The notes under the pieces are model-generated. The model searched no databases and was not told where the DNA came from. It was given only the letters and a program-made list of their open reading frames with translations. From NCBI GenBank assembly GCA_012034865.1, contig JAAUOM010000034.1, positions 1 through 36,611 on the forward strand: a DNA stretch of 36,611 nucleotides, read 5' to 3'. Below, piece by piece: positions 8,344-19,492 of the stretch. Each line of letters opens with the position of its first letter. Within the stretch, counting starts at the first letter, position 1. The position numbers and the translations under genes were made by a program. The DNA comes from Acaryochloris sp. CRU_2_0. GTDB lineage: Bacteria > Cyanobacteriota > Cyanobacteriia > Thermosynechococcales > Thermosynechococcaceae.

Positions 8344-10527
8344 ATGAGCAATGTCATTTTCAAGGAGACAGCAGATCAGGATAACCCGAAGGTTAAGGAT
8401 GCCGCCGATCACGATAGCCTAAAGGTGATCGATTCGCCCTACCGACGCTACAGTTGCCAAGAAGGGAATCCTTTAGGGTGTAGCTTTTTGAAGGAGATTG
8501 CCCAGACGGATTCTCAAGTTCAAATTTGCCCGGTCTGTACCTTTCCCAGCCCTTTGCCAGACAATGCCGAGATTCAAGGGAAAAATGGCATCTACCGCCT
8601 TGATGCTTGGCTTGGCAAACGAGGGCTTGGACGACTTTATCTGGCTACCTTGCTGGGTCTAAATCAAAGGGTCGTCATTAAAGAGTATTTGCTGCCCCAG
8701 CTTCATTTCAGTGCCGCCGAAATCCGAGAACGCCAACAAACTTTTGTCGAGGTTGCTGGCCTGAGTCTGGCCGATGGTCGAGTTCAAGATTTTCGGGTGT
8801 TAACCATTCTAGAGGCGATCCCTGATGTGAGAGCAAGCCGCTGCTACTTGGTTCTAGAAACAACGGCTGCCAACTCCACCCTCAGACAATACCTCCAACA
8901 AGGAGCCTTCTCGGAAAATCAAGTCTATCAAGTGCTTCAGCAAGTTTTGCAATCCCTGAAATTTCTCCATAGTCAGCGCTTTCGCTTGCCCTCCGGCCAG
9001 ATGACGGCGGGGCTGGTGCATGGAAGTCTGAGTCTGGATAGCTTACTGATGTCGGTTCAGCCAATGGATCTAGAGAACCCATTTGTGACTCAGGCTCAAA
9101 GGCTGACCCCAGATCAAGATTTTTTCCTCTATCTTTGTGATCTAACCGTGTGGGAAGCTTTATTCCTACCCTCTCTGGTTCAAACCCAGATTCATTCACA
9201 AACCGATGATTTGGTTGCTCTGGGTACTGTTGCCTTTGACTTACTGACAGCGGATATTGCCAAAGAGACTGGAAAATCCCTCGATCCCGCCATCAGTCAG
9301 CATTGGCCTGCTGTGGATCCGAAGTTAAAACAATTTATCCTGAGACTACTACGGTTGGAGCAACCCTTTGAAAGCGCAGATGCGGCTCTGCAAGACTTCT
9401 ATCGATTTGCCTTTGCTGCCGAGCCAACTCCGTCGATACCCCTGGAAGCAACGCTTGCACCCACTCGCAAAAAACGAGTTAGGCTGAGATGGATCCTTTT
9501 ATTAACCAGTTTGCTTTTACTGGGTCTTTTAGGATGGCTTGCGATTTTTTTGCTGTCTAATCATCGGAAATCATCGCCCCATCCCAAACCGCTGTTATGT
9601 TGTCTCAAAGAGGTGACGGGGATCTCGCCAGGGACCTTCACCTATGCTGCAACGGAGAATGGGATTTGGCAGGATCTCCTCCAGCAAAAAAATTTAATTC
9701 GCCCAGGTGTATCGTTTGAGCAGCAGCTTAAAAAGGTATTTCCGCAACTGCACTTAAAATTGGAACCAACGACTTCAACGGCTCAGGCCATTTCCAAAGT
9801 GCGTTCAGGCAGCGCTGAATTTGCGATCGCACCCTTGCTCGAACCCCTACCGGAAGATTTAGAATCGCAAGTGATTGCTTATGATGGGGTGGCGATCGTA
9901 GTGGCGTTTAGCTATACCAAGCGGCAGCAGAGTTTACCGATCCAACTGGGGGGTCAAATGACCCTGGCGCAACTCAAAACAATCTACACCACTCAGCCGG
10001 AAAATTGGCAAGCTTTGCAGGGTTCTCTTTTGCCGATACAACAGTACTCTCCTAACAATGCAGAAGTGCTGGAAGTATTCAAAACACGCGTTACTAACGA
10101 GGGATTGATGTCCAAGTCACTTCCAGAATTGGATTTGATGCGGACAGTCCTCCGCGATTTTGAGTTACGCAACATCGGCGCAATTGGATTTGCACCGTTT
10201 AGCAAAGTGGTGGGTCAATGCTCGGTGTATCCTTTAGCCCTCAAGCAACAGGGCCAAGCTGAGGTACAGGCACTGCAATTCAAAAATGGCCAACCTATTT
10301 CTCCTGCAACAGATTTGTGTAGTAAAAAGGGAGCCTATACCCTTAATCCACAGGTCTTTCAATCAGGGCGTTATCCCCTGGCTTATCCTCTCGCCGTCAT
10401 CTATCCGCGAGATAATGATCGCCCCCACATTGGCGAGAAAATAGCCGAGCTGCTCAAAACCAGAGAAGGTCAAGATCTCCTCACAGAAGCGGGGCTTGTT
10501 CCTTCCCTAAATTCTGATACTCAGTAG
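8344..10527 (+). CDS. Pseudokinase - membrane helix - periplasmic-binding-like receptor
   Basis: A 727-residue single-span protein. Near residues 38-62 are cysteines (SCQEGNPLGC, then CPVC) that may form a zinc ribbon. Residues about 83-360 read as a Ser/Thr kinase fold: a degenerate glycine loop (LGKRGLGRLYLA) and a VIKEY lysine near 113. HGSLSLDSLL near 226 replaces the HRD motif, and LCDLTVW stands in place of DFG. It therefore lacks the usual catalytic aspartate and is probably a pseudokinase. A basic stretch precedes one helix at about 383-405. The remaining 310 residues resemble a phosphate-type solute-binding (PBP-like) domain, predicted outside the membrane. A ligand-sensing receptor with a non-catalytic cytoplasmic module is the natural reading. 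No partner genes are next to it. Confidence 0.75.
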   Translation: MSNVIFKETADQDNPKVKDAADHDSLKVIDSPYRRYSCQEGNPLGCSFLKEIAQTDSQVQICPVCTFPSPLPDNAEIQGKNGIYRLDAWLGKRGLGRLYLATLLGLNQRVVIKEYLLPQLHFSAAEIRERQQTFVEVAGLSLADGRVQDFRVLTILEAIPDVRASRCYLVLETTAANSTLRQYLQQGAFSENQVYQVLQQVLQSLKFLHSQRFRLPSGQMTAGLVHGSLSLDSLLMSVQPMDLENPFVTQAQRLTPDQDFFLYLCDLTVWEALFLPSLVQTQIHSQTDDLVALGTVAFDLLTADIAKETGKSLDPAISQHWPAVDPKLKQFILRLLRLEQPFESADAALQDFYRFAFAAEPTPSIPLEATLAPTRKKRVRLRWILLLTSLLLLGLLGWLAIFLLSNHRKSSPHPKPLLCCLKEVTGISPGTFTYAATENGIWQDLLQQKNLIRPGVSFEQQLKKVFPQLHLKLEPTTSTAQAISKVRSGSAEFAIAPLLEPLPEDLESQVIAYDGVAIVVAFSYTKRQQSLPIQLGGQMTLAQLKTIYTTQPENWQALQGSLLPIQQYSPNNAEVLEVFKTRVTNEGLMSKSLPELDLMRTVLRDFELRNIGAIGFAPFSKVVGQCSVYPLALKQQGQAEVQALQFKNGQPISPATDLCSKKGAYTLNPQVFQSGRYPLAYPLAVIYPRDNDRPHIGEKIAELLKTREGQDLLTEAGLVPSLNSDTQ

Positions 10528-10634
10528 ATCTCCCCTGAAGATTTATGGGTGGCGACAAAAAATTAGGTGTTAACCCGGAGTTCATTCTGGACACTCTCAA
10601 CCTAAAGTACAGATATAAGAGAGCGAGTTAAATC

Positions 10635-10820
10635 ATGTATTCACATAAACCTCTTCAGTCTTCTCCAAAATTACCTGCAACCTCAACGGGTACGTTGGTT
10701 GCTTGGGTCTCACTCACTACTTTATTACTTGTCTGTGGCTTGTTGAATCAGTATTCGGGTGGCTTCAGTGTCATGGATTTTCCTGAGATAAAAACTGCCA
10801 CAACACTGACGGAATTTTAG
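10635..10820 (+). CDS. Small single-span membrane protein
   Basis: A 61-residue product with one hydrophobic helix at about residues 21-39 (VAWVSLTTLLLVCGLLN) between a Ser/Pro/Thr-rich N-terminus and a short acidic C-terminus. No family recognised. The start is an ATG with only a weak AGAGAG-type purine stretch upstream. It lies about 110 bases after the receptor gene on the same strand and may be co-transcribed. The membrane helix makes it more credible than a random ORF, but it could still be non-coding. Confidence 0.45.
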   Translation: MYSHKPLQSSPKLPATSTGTLVAWVSLTTLLLVCGLLNQYSGGFSVMDFPEIKTATTLTEF

Positions 10821-10923
10821 TTCCCTTTGAAATGATTCTCAATAGTGAACTTAACTAAACGGTATTGGAGGGTGAGAGACAGAATTGCAGCTTATTAAAT
10901 TTACGTTCCTTAGGATTTCCCCC

Positions 10924-11880
10924 TTAAAGGTTGCGCTCCATTAAGGGATTGCTGTGTCCAAGCAGTCCCGTTTTTTTGAATCCCTGGCGAGTGTAAATAC
11001 GCTCTAAGGTGCCAGTACTCATATCTGGTGCTTCTGGATCGACCCCTAGTTGGGCTTGACGATAGCCTTGCTTTTTACCTTCTTGGGTCGCTGCGGAGAG
11101 TAAGGATTTGGAAATGCCTTGTTGTCGATGGTCTGGATCGACCCAGAGGGATGCAATTTCCATTTTCTGTTGGACGGGGGATCCCTTTATTTTGACGCGC
11201 CCGATGGGCTGCTTTGTTTCGCTGGAAAGCGCAGCAATTTCTTGATAGCCGTCTTCACTGGATTTGGGTGTAGCGATTTGATAGGGATAGCTCTGGTGAG
11301 CCGTTTCTGGCTTCTTCTGTACCGGTGCAGGGGATAAATGAGCAGCCTTCAGTCCTAGGCGATCGGCTTCTTGCTCTAAAGCAGGATTGTCGTTGAGGGG
11401 TAATCCACCGACTTGGCCTGTAGGCTTGACCCGCCCTTGGCGTTGCTGGACAACATGGGCAAGTTCATGTCCCAATAATGCCTCTCCTGATGTTGTCTGG
11501 GGTTTAAATTGTCCAGGGGCAAAGTGGATATGGCTGCCCTGGGTGTAAGCGATCGCTCCCAAGGAACCCACATGATTCCCTTCATGAATTTTGACATCCG
11601 AGAAGCTAGTATTAAAAGCTCTTTCCATTTTGGCTCGTAGGGATCCAGGAATTTCCTTGCCGCCCCTATGAGTGGGTTGAGATACAGGCTGCACCTGATC
11701 TTGAGTAGCTTTCTGCACGGGGATTGTACTGAAATTTTGGTGGAAGTGGGATTCATTGGAAGTTGCCTTGTTAATACCTTCAATCGATTGTACGGCTGGC
11801 TGGCGAAAGGCAAGCTCTCTACGGGATAAGGATTGAGGGTGCAGATGGGGTCGATGGATTGGCTGAAGGGACATTGCCAT
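10924..11880 (-). CDS. DUF4157 (eCIS-type) protein fused to a GNAT acetyltransferase
   Basis: A 318-residue protein. After a Gln/His-rich N-terminus, residues about 72-175 form a DUF4157 domain: IPGSLRAKMERAF, SDVKIHEG, then the zinc-metallopeptidase-like HELAHVVQQRQG near 142-153 and a distal EQEADRLG. DUF4157 is the N-terminal module of many cargo proteins of extracellular contractile injection systems (eCIS). Residues about 205-318 look like a GNAT N-acetyltransferase: WVDPDHRQQGISKSLL supplies the acetyl-CoA loop, and IYTRQGFKKTGLL is the typical C-terminal Tyr/Phe block. No signal peptide and no eCIS structural genes are visible nearby. I infer a possible injected or polymorphic effector with a modifying C-terminal domain; a housekeeping role is not excluded. 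Confidence 0.8.
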   Translation of the reverse strand: MAMSLQPIHRPHLHPQSLSRRELAFRQPAVQSIEGINKATSNESHFHQNFSTIPVQKATQDQVQPVSQPTHRGGKEIPGSLRAKMERAFNTSFSDVKIHEGNHVGSLGAIAYTQGSHIHFAPGQFKPQTTSGEALLGHELAHVVQQRQGRVKPTGQVGGLPLNDNPALEQEADRLGLKAAHLSPAPVQKKPETAHQSYPYQIATPKSSEDGYQEIAALSSETKQPIGRVKIKGSPVQQKMEIASLWVDPDHRQQGISKSLLSAATQEGKKQGYRQAQLGVDPEAPDMSTGTLERIYTRQGFKKTGLLGHSNPLMERNL

Positions 11881-12000
11881 GATTCTCCGTCTCTTATAGA
11901 GGATTGAATGGGTTTTATTGCAGAAATTCCATTTTCTTCGCGGTCATTCCAATAGCAGGTAAGGACTAAATCGTTCTGGCTAACAACTTTAGATATTTTC

Positions 12001-13350
12001 CTAATTATCGCTCTTCTTCGCCGTTTTGCTGTTGGAGAAACTGAGGATTTTTTGGGCGAATCTCAAGGCTTCTGCTGGGGTAGAAATTTGACCCTCTGCT
12101 TGAGCCAAGGTGAGTTGGGTGAGCAATTTCCCAATCTCTGGGCCTGGAGAGAGTTTTAGCTCCTGAATTAAGACTCGACCCGATAGGGGAGGTTGAGGAT
12201 GGGCAATGAGGCTCTGGGGATTGAGGTACTCAGCAATCCAAGGAGTCAATCGCTCTAGGAGTGAATGGGGTGTAAGGGGGAGGGGATCGGTTGCTGGCGA
12301 AGGTACAAGCTGACTGGCAATCATCCTCAAGACGGCGGCTGGGAAAGTGGAGCCTGCCTGTTGAAACAAATAATATTGATCGCGGCGGGAAACACTATTG
12401 TTTACAGTAAGGGTTAATAGCTGTTTCCAGCATTTCAATACTCGTATCACTCCATTGATCTCAGCTTGACTGAACTTCATCTGCTGTAAGTTAGCCTCAG
12501 CCAGGGTCAGATCCTCCGAGACCAACCCAGTTAACTTGGTGGTTGCCAATAGCGTCCGCTGGGCAGCTTCTTTACCCTGAGCCTGCTCATTCAAAGTTTG
12601 TTGCAAGATCCTAGCTAAAACAGGAGTTTCTTCAGCCAGAAAAGCTGCCGCCTCATCAAGGGCAGGTAGAAGAGCTATATGCTCCAGTGTGGCGTGGGGG
12701 AAAGCGGTCTTGAGCAGCCCGTCTTGCCAAAGTTGCACTACCCAAGGCGTTGCTTTCGGATCACTGAGGAGATAACTCAACTCTACTTTGATCCGTTCAG
12801 CCGCCACTGTTGCTAATTGGGGAGCAAGTTGGCGAATACTGGCTTGCGTCTGGGGGTCAAGGACAAAACCCAATTGGGCAGCTTGCCGATAAGCTCGCAG
12901 TAATCGCAGCGGGTCTTCTTCCAGATTTTGGGTGGCAATCATCCGCACAACCCCTGCCTGGATATCTGCTTGTCCTGCCAACGGATCAATGATGGTATCG
13001 GAGAAGGGGTGATAGGCGATTGCATTCATCGTAAAGTCACGACGGTGCAGATCTTTTTCTAAAATGCTGCCCACTTGCAAGGCAAAATCCGCCGTTGCCT
13101 GTGCAAAAACCACACGGGCAATCTGACGGTGGGCATCTAACAAGACAAATCCAGCCTGATAACGCTGGGCGATCCTTTGGGCGGTTTCCACCACAGCCTC
13201 TGGCAAGACAAAATCCAGGTCTACATAGGCCGTCTGCCGCTGCAGTAAGGCATCCCGGACGCAACCACCCACAAGGTAGGCAGATTCCGGTAAATCACTG
13301 GGTGGAAATGGCCAAGTATGAGGAGCCAGCGCAGATTGGAGGATAGACAT
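12001..13350 (-). CDS. cca: CCA-adding tRNA nucleotidyltransferase family protein
   Basis: A 449-residue class II nucleotidyltransferase. The N-terminal catalytic head carries LVGGCVRDALL at about residues 26-36, the metal-binding DLDFVLP at about 43-49, and RRDFTMNAIAY near 105-115. The EEDPLRLLRAYRQAAQLGF block near 150-168 is the tRNA nucleotidyltransferase/poly(A) polymerase signature. The rest is the helical neck, body and tail. These enzymes add or repair the 3' CCA of tRNAs; cyanobacteria can split this into CC- and A-adding paralogues, which I cannot separate by eye. I chose the ATG at 13350 because the longer frame starts only at TTG and gives a Cys-rich non-conserved leader. It lies about 110 bases downstream of a tRNA-Leu gene that has no encoded CCA. 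Confidence 0.88.
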   Translation of the reverse strand: MSILQSALAPHTWPFPPSDLPESAYLVGGCVRDALLQRQTAYVDLDFVLPEAVVETAQRIAQRYQAGFVLLDAHRQIARVVFAQATADFALQVGSILEKDLHRRDFTMNAIAYHPFSDTIIDPLAGQADIQAGVVRMIATQNLEEDPLRLLRAYRQAAQLGFVLDPQTQASIRQLAPQLATVAAERIKVELSYLLSDPKATPWVVQLWQDGLLKTAFPHATLEHIALLPALDEAAAFLAEETPVLARILQQTLNEQAQGKEAAQRTLLATTKLTGLVSEDLTLAEANLQQMKFSQAEINGVIRVLKCWKQLLTLTVNNSVSRRDQYYLFQQAGSTFPAAVLRMIASQLVPSPATDPLPLTPHSLLERLTPWIAEYLNPQSLIAHPQPPLSGRVLIQELKLSPGPEIGKLLTQLTLAQAEGQISTPAEALRFAQKILSFSNSKTAKKSDN

Positions 13351-13460
13351 ATAAAGACAATCAACAAAATCTCTGCAAGGGTTACAGCAAACGGGCAAGG
13401 CAATGGCAGTGTTCCCTTGCTTTGGATGGCTATTCCACCTATGAGACCATCAATTAACAA

Positions 13461-13541
13461 TGGGCAGGGAGAGACTCGAACTCTCATGACCGAAGTCGCC
13501 ACATTTTGAGTGTGGTGCGTCTACCATTTCGCCACCCGCCC
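13461..13541 (-). tRNA. tRNA-Leu (anticodon CAA)
   Basis: On the minus strand, 81 bases fold as a class II tRNA. The acceptor GGGCGGG pairs with CCTGCCC and is followed by discriminator A. A D arm with GGTAG is present. The anticodon stem CCACA/TGTGG encloses loop CTCAAAA, so the anticodon is CAA at 13508-13506. A variable arm with a TTCG loop follows, then T stem GAGAG/CTCTC with TTCGAGT. The 3' CCA is not encoded and must be added after transcription. Confidence 0.95.
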
Positions 13542-13661
13542 TAAGCCTGGAAGGCAAAGCCCCACCATTATACAAGAACCCTTTGGCAATTTATCTAAAT
13601 TATCTCTGGGTCAGCAATTTTGCCAGGTAAAATAGAAGCATAAAAGCCTTGCCCTGCTGCT

Positions 13662-15650
<1,989 letters not shown>

Positions 15651-15730
15651 TTAGTGAATAATGGAATCTTGGTCGCGCTCATTGATCCCTACAGACCTGT
15701 TGAGATAACCGTTGATCAGGATAACCCGGT

Positions 15731-16725
15731 CTAGGTTAGTTTGACTTGATTGAGACAAGGACGTCCCTCTGCAAAATCCGTAATATTGCTCAGGGTCGTC
15801 GTCGCAATACTCTCTAAAGCATTGCGGGTAAAAAAAGCCTGATGCGCCGTAATCAGCACATTGGGAAAGGACTGCAACAGTTGAAAGTGATCATCTTGAA
15901 TCACCGTATCGGAGAGGTCTTCAAAAATAAATTTTCCTCTTGCTCATAGACGTCAATCCCCAGATACCCCACTTGCCCCGATTTGATGGCTGCAATCACC
16001 GCAGGGGTATCAATCAAACCGCCTCGGCTGGTATTAATTAACATGGCTCCTGGTTGCAAAGTTGCTAAGGTCGTTGCATTGATTAAGTGGTGGGTTGCAG
16101 ATGTTAAGGGACAATGCAAGGAAGCGATTTTACTCTGGGATAACAAATCTGTGAGATCCACATAGGTTACCCCTAACTCAATACAGGCAGGGTTGGGATA
16201 GGGATCATAAGCCAATAACTGACAGCCAAAGCCTTTCATGATTTGAGCAAAACATTGACCAATTTTACCCGTGCCGACAATGCCAACGGCACAGCCATGC
16301 AGATCAAATCCTAATAGCCCTTCTAGGGAAAAATTATCGTCTCGAACTCGGTTATAGGCGCGGTAAAGCTTGCGATTTAGCATCAAAATCATACCCACAG
16401 CATGCTCAGCCACAGCATAGGGAGAATAGTCTGGTACTCGCACCACGGTGAGACCGAGATCCGTTGCTTTTGCCACATCTACATGATTAAAACCGGCTGA
16501 ACGCAATGCCAGTAGACGTGTGCCCTGAGCTGCCAGTTTTTCTAAAGCTTCAGCATCTAGGCAATCATTGATGAATACACAAACCACTGGGAAACCTGCT
16601 GCCAGAGGGGCAGTCGCAGCCGTTAAACGTGGCTCAAAGAACACGAGTTCATGGTGATGATCAGCATTGGCAGTATTCAGAAACTGCCGATCATAGCTTT
16701 TACTGCTAAAGATAGCCACTCTCAC
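15731..16725 (-). pseudogene. ldhA: D-lactate dehydrogenase family protein, frameshifted
   Basis: A D-2-hydroxyacid dehydrogenase of about 331 residues when repaired, the normal LdhA length. It has RVAIFSSKSYDRQFL at the N-terminus, the NAD-binding GIVGTGKIGQ near 150-159, and NTSRGGLIDT with the catalytic Arg. The frame fails after DVYEQEENLF at an A5 run (plus strand 15923-15927). Adding one base lets it continue to the TAG at 15731-15733, including TAHQAFFT with the catalytic His. As written, the product lacks that His and would be inactive. I place the start at the GTG 16725, which aligns with the family; a TTG further upstream (16761) adds a non-conserved leader. LdhA reduces pyruvate to D-lactate in dark fermentation. 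Confidence 0.83.
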
Positions 16726-16889
16726 AATCGTCTTTTCCTCTCCATAGCAATACTGTCCCAAGCTATTGACGGTTGCCCTTGTTTGTAAGGTAGCAATTAA
16801 ACCGCGTTTGCAGGTTAAGGCTCCCTAAAATTGGCTAAGAATCAGCCTAGATGTGCAAGGCCGTAGCATTGCATCCTACACTGTGACAT

Positions 16890-18794
16890 ATGACTTCTAC
16901 TGAGACTTCCCCCCCGCCCCTGCGATCGCGCCGCCCCCCATCGGGAGATTGGCGACTATTCTTGCGGGTTGTTCCCTATGCCCGTCGCTATCGCCGTCAA
17001 CTGCTAGCCGTCTTTTGTCTGTTGATTCCTCTCTCGGTTGCCGGTGCTTTGCAACCTGTTCTGGTGGGTCAAGCCATCTCGGAAATTCGCAATGAATCGC
17101 GTCTCTATGATGCAGTTGCTGGTTTTTTTAGGATTTTCAGTTCATTCCCTTGGCTGGCTGGACTGATTAACCGTCTAGCTGGCTGGTTACAGGGATTAAC
17201 CCTGCCAGAGACGATTAATCTGCTGACCATTTTGCTGCTACTCACAGTGATTCTCCGGTTTGGATTGCAGGGAGTACAGGGCTTTCTCGTCCAGAAAGTG
17301 GGGCAGGAAATTACCGCCGATATTCGCAATGACTTATTTGCCCATGTGTTGTCCTTAGCGGTACGGTTTTTTGATCGCACCCCTGTGGGGCAACTCATTA
17401 CTCGCTTGACCAATGATGTTGAAGCCTTGGGGGATGTTTTCTCAACGGGGGCTGTGGGGATTTTCAGTGATTTATTCTCGATTTTGGTGATTGTCCTTTT
17501 CATGTTTTGGCAGCAGTGGCAACTGGCCTTGATGCTGTTGCTGCTGTTACTGCCAATTACAAGCTTAATTATTTACTTTCAACATCGCTACCGACGAGCC
17601 AATTACAAAGCCCGCGAGGAGTTATCTGCCCTCAACTCCAATCTGCAAGAAAATATGATGGGCATTGGTATTGTCCAATTGTTTCGACGGGAGTCCTATA
17701 ATGCAGAACTCTTTCGCCAGATCAACCAGCGCTATGTGCGGGAAATTGACCACACTATTTTCTACGACTCAGCAGTATCGGCAACCTTAGAGTGGATTGC
17801 TTTTATTGCCGTGGCTGGGGTACTCTGGATGGGGGGCATCCAGGTCCTCGGCGAAGCCATCACCTTTGGCACCCTCTCGACGTTCATTCTCTATTCCCAG
17901 CGGTTATTTTTCCCACTTCAGCAATTGGCAGAAAAATTTACAGCGATTCAAGCTGGATTTACGGCAGTAGAACGGATCAATGATTTGCTCAGTCAGCCCA
18001 TTGAAATCCGAGATCCAGAACATCCCCGGATCTTACCGATACACTCAGACCAGCAACCCTTGGGTGAGGTGCGGTTTGCCCAAGTTTCCTTTGCCTATAA
18101 GGAACAAGATTGGGTGCTTAAGCATCTAGACTTCTGTATTCGTCCCGGTGAAAAAGTGGCAATTGTGGGGCCCACTGGGGCAGGAAAAAGCTCCATTATT
18201 CGCTTGCTCTGTCGTTTATATGAAGCTTCAGAAGGACAGATTCTCGTCGATGGTGTCGATGTGCGGGATTTGCCACAAGCAGAATTACGACGGCATGTGG
18301 GAGTCATCCTTCAAGATGGCTTTTTGTTTGCGGGGGATGTTAAAAGTAATATCACCTTGGGAGAGGACTATTCCCTAGAAGCGGTTCAGGCTGCTGCTGA
18401 GCAAATGAATGTGGCTCAGTTTATTGAGGATCTACCTAATAGTTACCATACGATTTTGCGAGAGCGGGGCAACAATCTCTCTGGTGGACAAAAGCAGCTC
18501 TTGGCCTTTGCGAGGGCGGCCATTCGCAATCCTCGCATTTTAGTTCTGGATGAGGCCACTGCCAGTTTGGATGTGGGGACAGAGGCTGTGATTCAAGAAG
18601 CCCTAGAACGCCTCTTGGTGGGACGAACTGCGATCATCATTGCCCACCGACTATCTACGATTCGCAACGTGGATCGAATTTTAGTTCTCAATCGTGGGCA
18701 ATTGGTGGAGTCGGGTAGCCATGATCAGCTTTTGGCTCAAGATGGCATCTATGCTAGCTTATATCGTCTGCAATTGCTGGGTCAGCAAGGGTAG
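16890..18794 (+). CDS. ABC exporter (fused permease-ATPase)
   Basis: A 634-residue half-transporter. A Pro/Arg-rich leader precedes a six-helix type I exporter membrane domain (about 30-360) that includes FFDRTPVGQLITRLTNDVE near 151-169. The ATPase domain follows, with Walker A GPTGAGKSS near 427, signature LSGGQKQ near 530, Walker B ILVLDEATASLD near 549 and H-loop IAHRLST near 586. These proteins work as dimers exporting lipids, peptides or drugs; substrate unknown. The ATG follows immediately after TGACAT, with no strong Shine-Dalgarno. It converges with the next gene: the stops overlap by 13 bases. Confidence 0.9.
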   Translation: MTSTETSPPPLRSRRPPSGDWRLFLRVVPYARRYRRQLLAVFCLLIPLSVAGALQPVLVGQAISEIRNESRLYDAVAGFFRIFSSFPWLAGLINRLAGWLQGLTLPETINLLTILLLLTVILRFGLQGVQGFLVQKVGQEITADIRNDLFAHVLSLAVRFFDRTPVGQLITRLTNDVEALGDVFSTGAVGIFSDLFSILVIVLFMFWQQWQLALMLLLLLLPITSLIIYFQHRYRRANYKAREELSALNSNLQENMMGIGIVQLFRRESYNAELFRQINQRYVREIDHTIFYDSAVSATLEWIAFIAVAGVLWMGGIQVLGEAITFGTLSTFILYSQRLFFPLQQLAEKFTAIQAGFTAVERINDLLSQPIEIRDPEHPRILPIHSDQQPLGEVRFAQVSFAYKEQDWVLKHLDFCIRPGEKVAIVGPTGAGKSSIIRLLCRLYEASEGQILVDGVDVRDLPQAELRRHVGVILQDGFLFAGDVKSNITLGEDYSLEAVQAAAEQMNVAQFIEDLPNSYHTILRERGNNLSGGQKQLLAFARAAIRNPRILVLDEATASLDVGTEAVIQEALERLLVGRTAIIIAHRLSTIRNVDRILVLNRGQLVESGSHDQLLAQDGIYASLYRLQLLGQQG

Positions 18795-19258
18795 GTAGAC
18801 CATACTTCTTCCACGACAGCTTGGGTAATACGGGGTTCAGCCGCCGAGAGTAAGACGGAAGGAAAGACGGCTTGTCCCCAGGTGGGATGATCGATTATCC
18901 AACAGCCTCCGGATTCAGTGAGGGGATAGCCTAAGCTGGCTTGAATGACTGCAACATCGTCGAGCCGCAGGGAACCCGGTTGCGACAGGAGGGGAAAGCC
19001 CGTGCGGGGATCGAAAATTTCAGCCGGATAATTGAGTTGGTTTAATCTCAAAACAATGCGTCTGCCAAGTTGCACAAATTGTGCCCGTAATTGTTGTTTA
19101 TGAAATTCGGTTTCTGTTGTTTTCTCGCCCAGGAATACCGGACAGTGTTGCAACACAATTAAGACCGACAGCACGGGAACTAACCACTCAGGCAGTAATT
19201 GGCAAACATTTGTGCTGATAAAGTCACTGGGAATATGGATGGAGTACTCGATGCCCAT
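18782..19258 (-). CDS. MMADHC-like (methylmalonic aciduria and homocystinuria type D) family protein
   Basis: A 158-residue protein that resembles the cyanobacterial family annotated after the human cobalamin-trafficking protein MMADHC. Visible blocks are FDPRTGFPLLSQPGSLRLDDVAV (about residues 100-122), then a Gly-rich ESGGCW and HPTWGQAVFPS near the C-terminus. The bacterial members have no established function, so a B12 role is only transferred from the name. The ATG at 19258 is 118 bases from the left end of an ISKra4-type element, which has replaced or pushed away whatever lay further upstream. Confidence 0.6.
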   Translation of the reverse strand: MGIEYSIHIPSDFISTNVCQLLPEWLVPVLSVLIVLQHCPVFLGEKTTETEFHKQQLRAQFVQLGRRIVLRLNQLNYPAEIFDPRTGFPLLSQPGSLRLDDVAVIQASLGYPLTESGGCWIIDHPTWGQAVFPSVLLSAAEPRITQAVVEEVWSTYPC

Positions 19259-19375
19259 AGGAAAGAAATGTGTGCATCTTTACTTTTCAGCATACGCCTT
19301 AATTCATTTCAATGCATCCTGATCAAGGGGGTGAAGTTCCTATGCGATCAATTCACAACAGGAATGAGAGTCAAC

Positions 19376-19405
19376 GGGTGCAAATTGAAAAAGCTGGTCA
19401 AGCAG
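19376..19405. repeat. Left terminal inverted repeat of the ISKra4-type element
   Basis: It matches the reverse complement of 21010-21039 at about 25 of 30 positions; the first 15 bases are identical. A second conserved block, TGGTCA, lies at positions 20-25 of the repeat. Confidence 0.8.
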
Positions 19406-19492
19406 CAAGCCATCCAGTAGGTTAAAAAGCGGGCAGGAGTCAAGTAATGTGAGATTACTAAAGCCTTACACACCGGACACCCTACCCTTACT

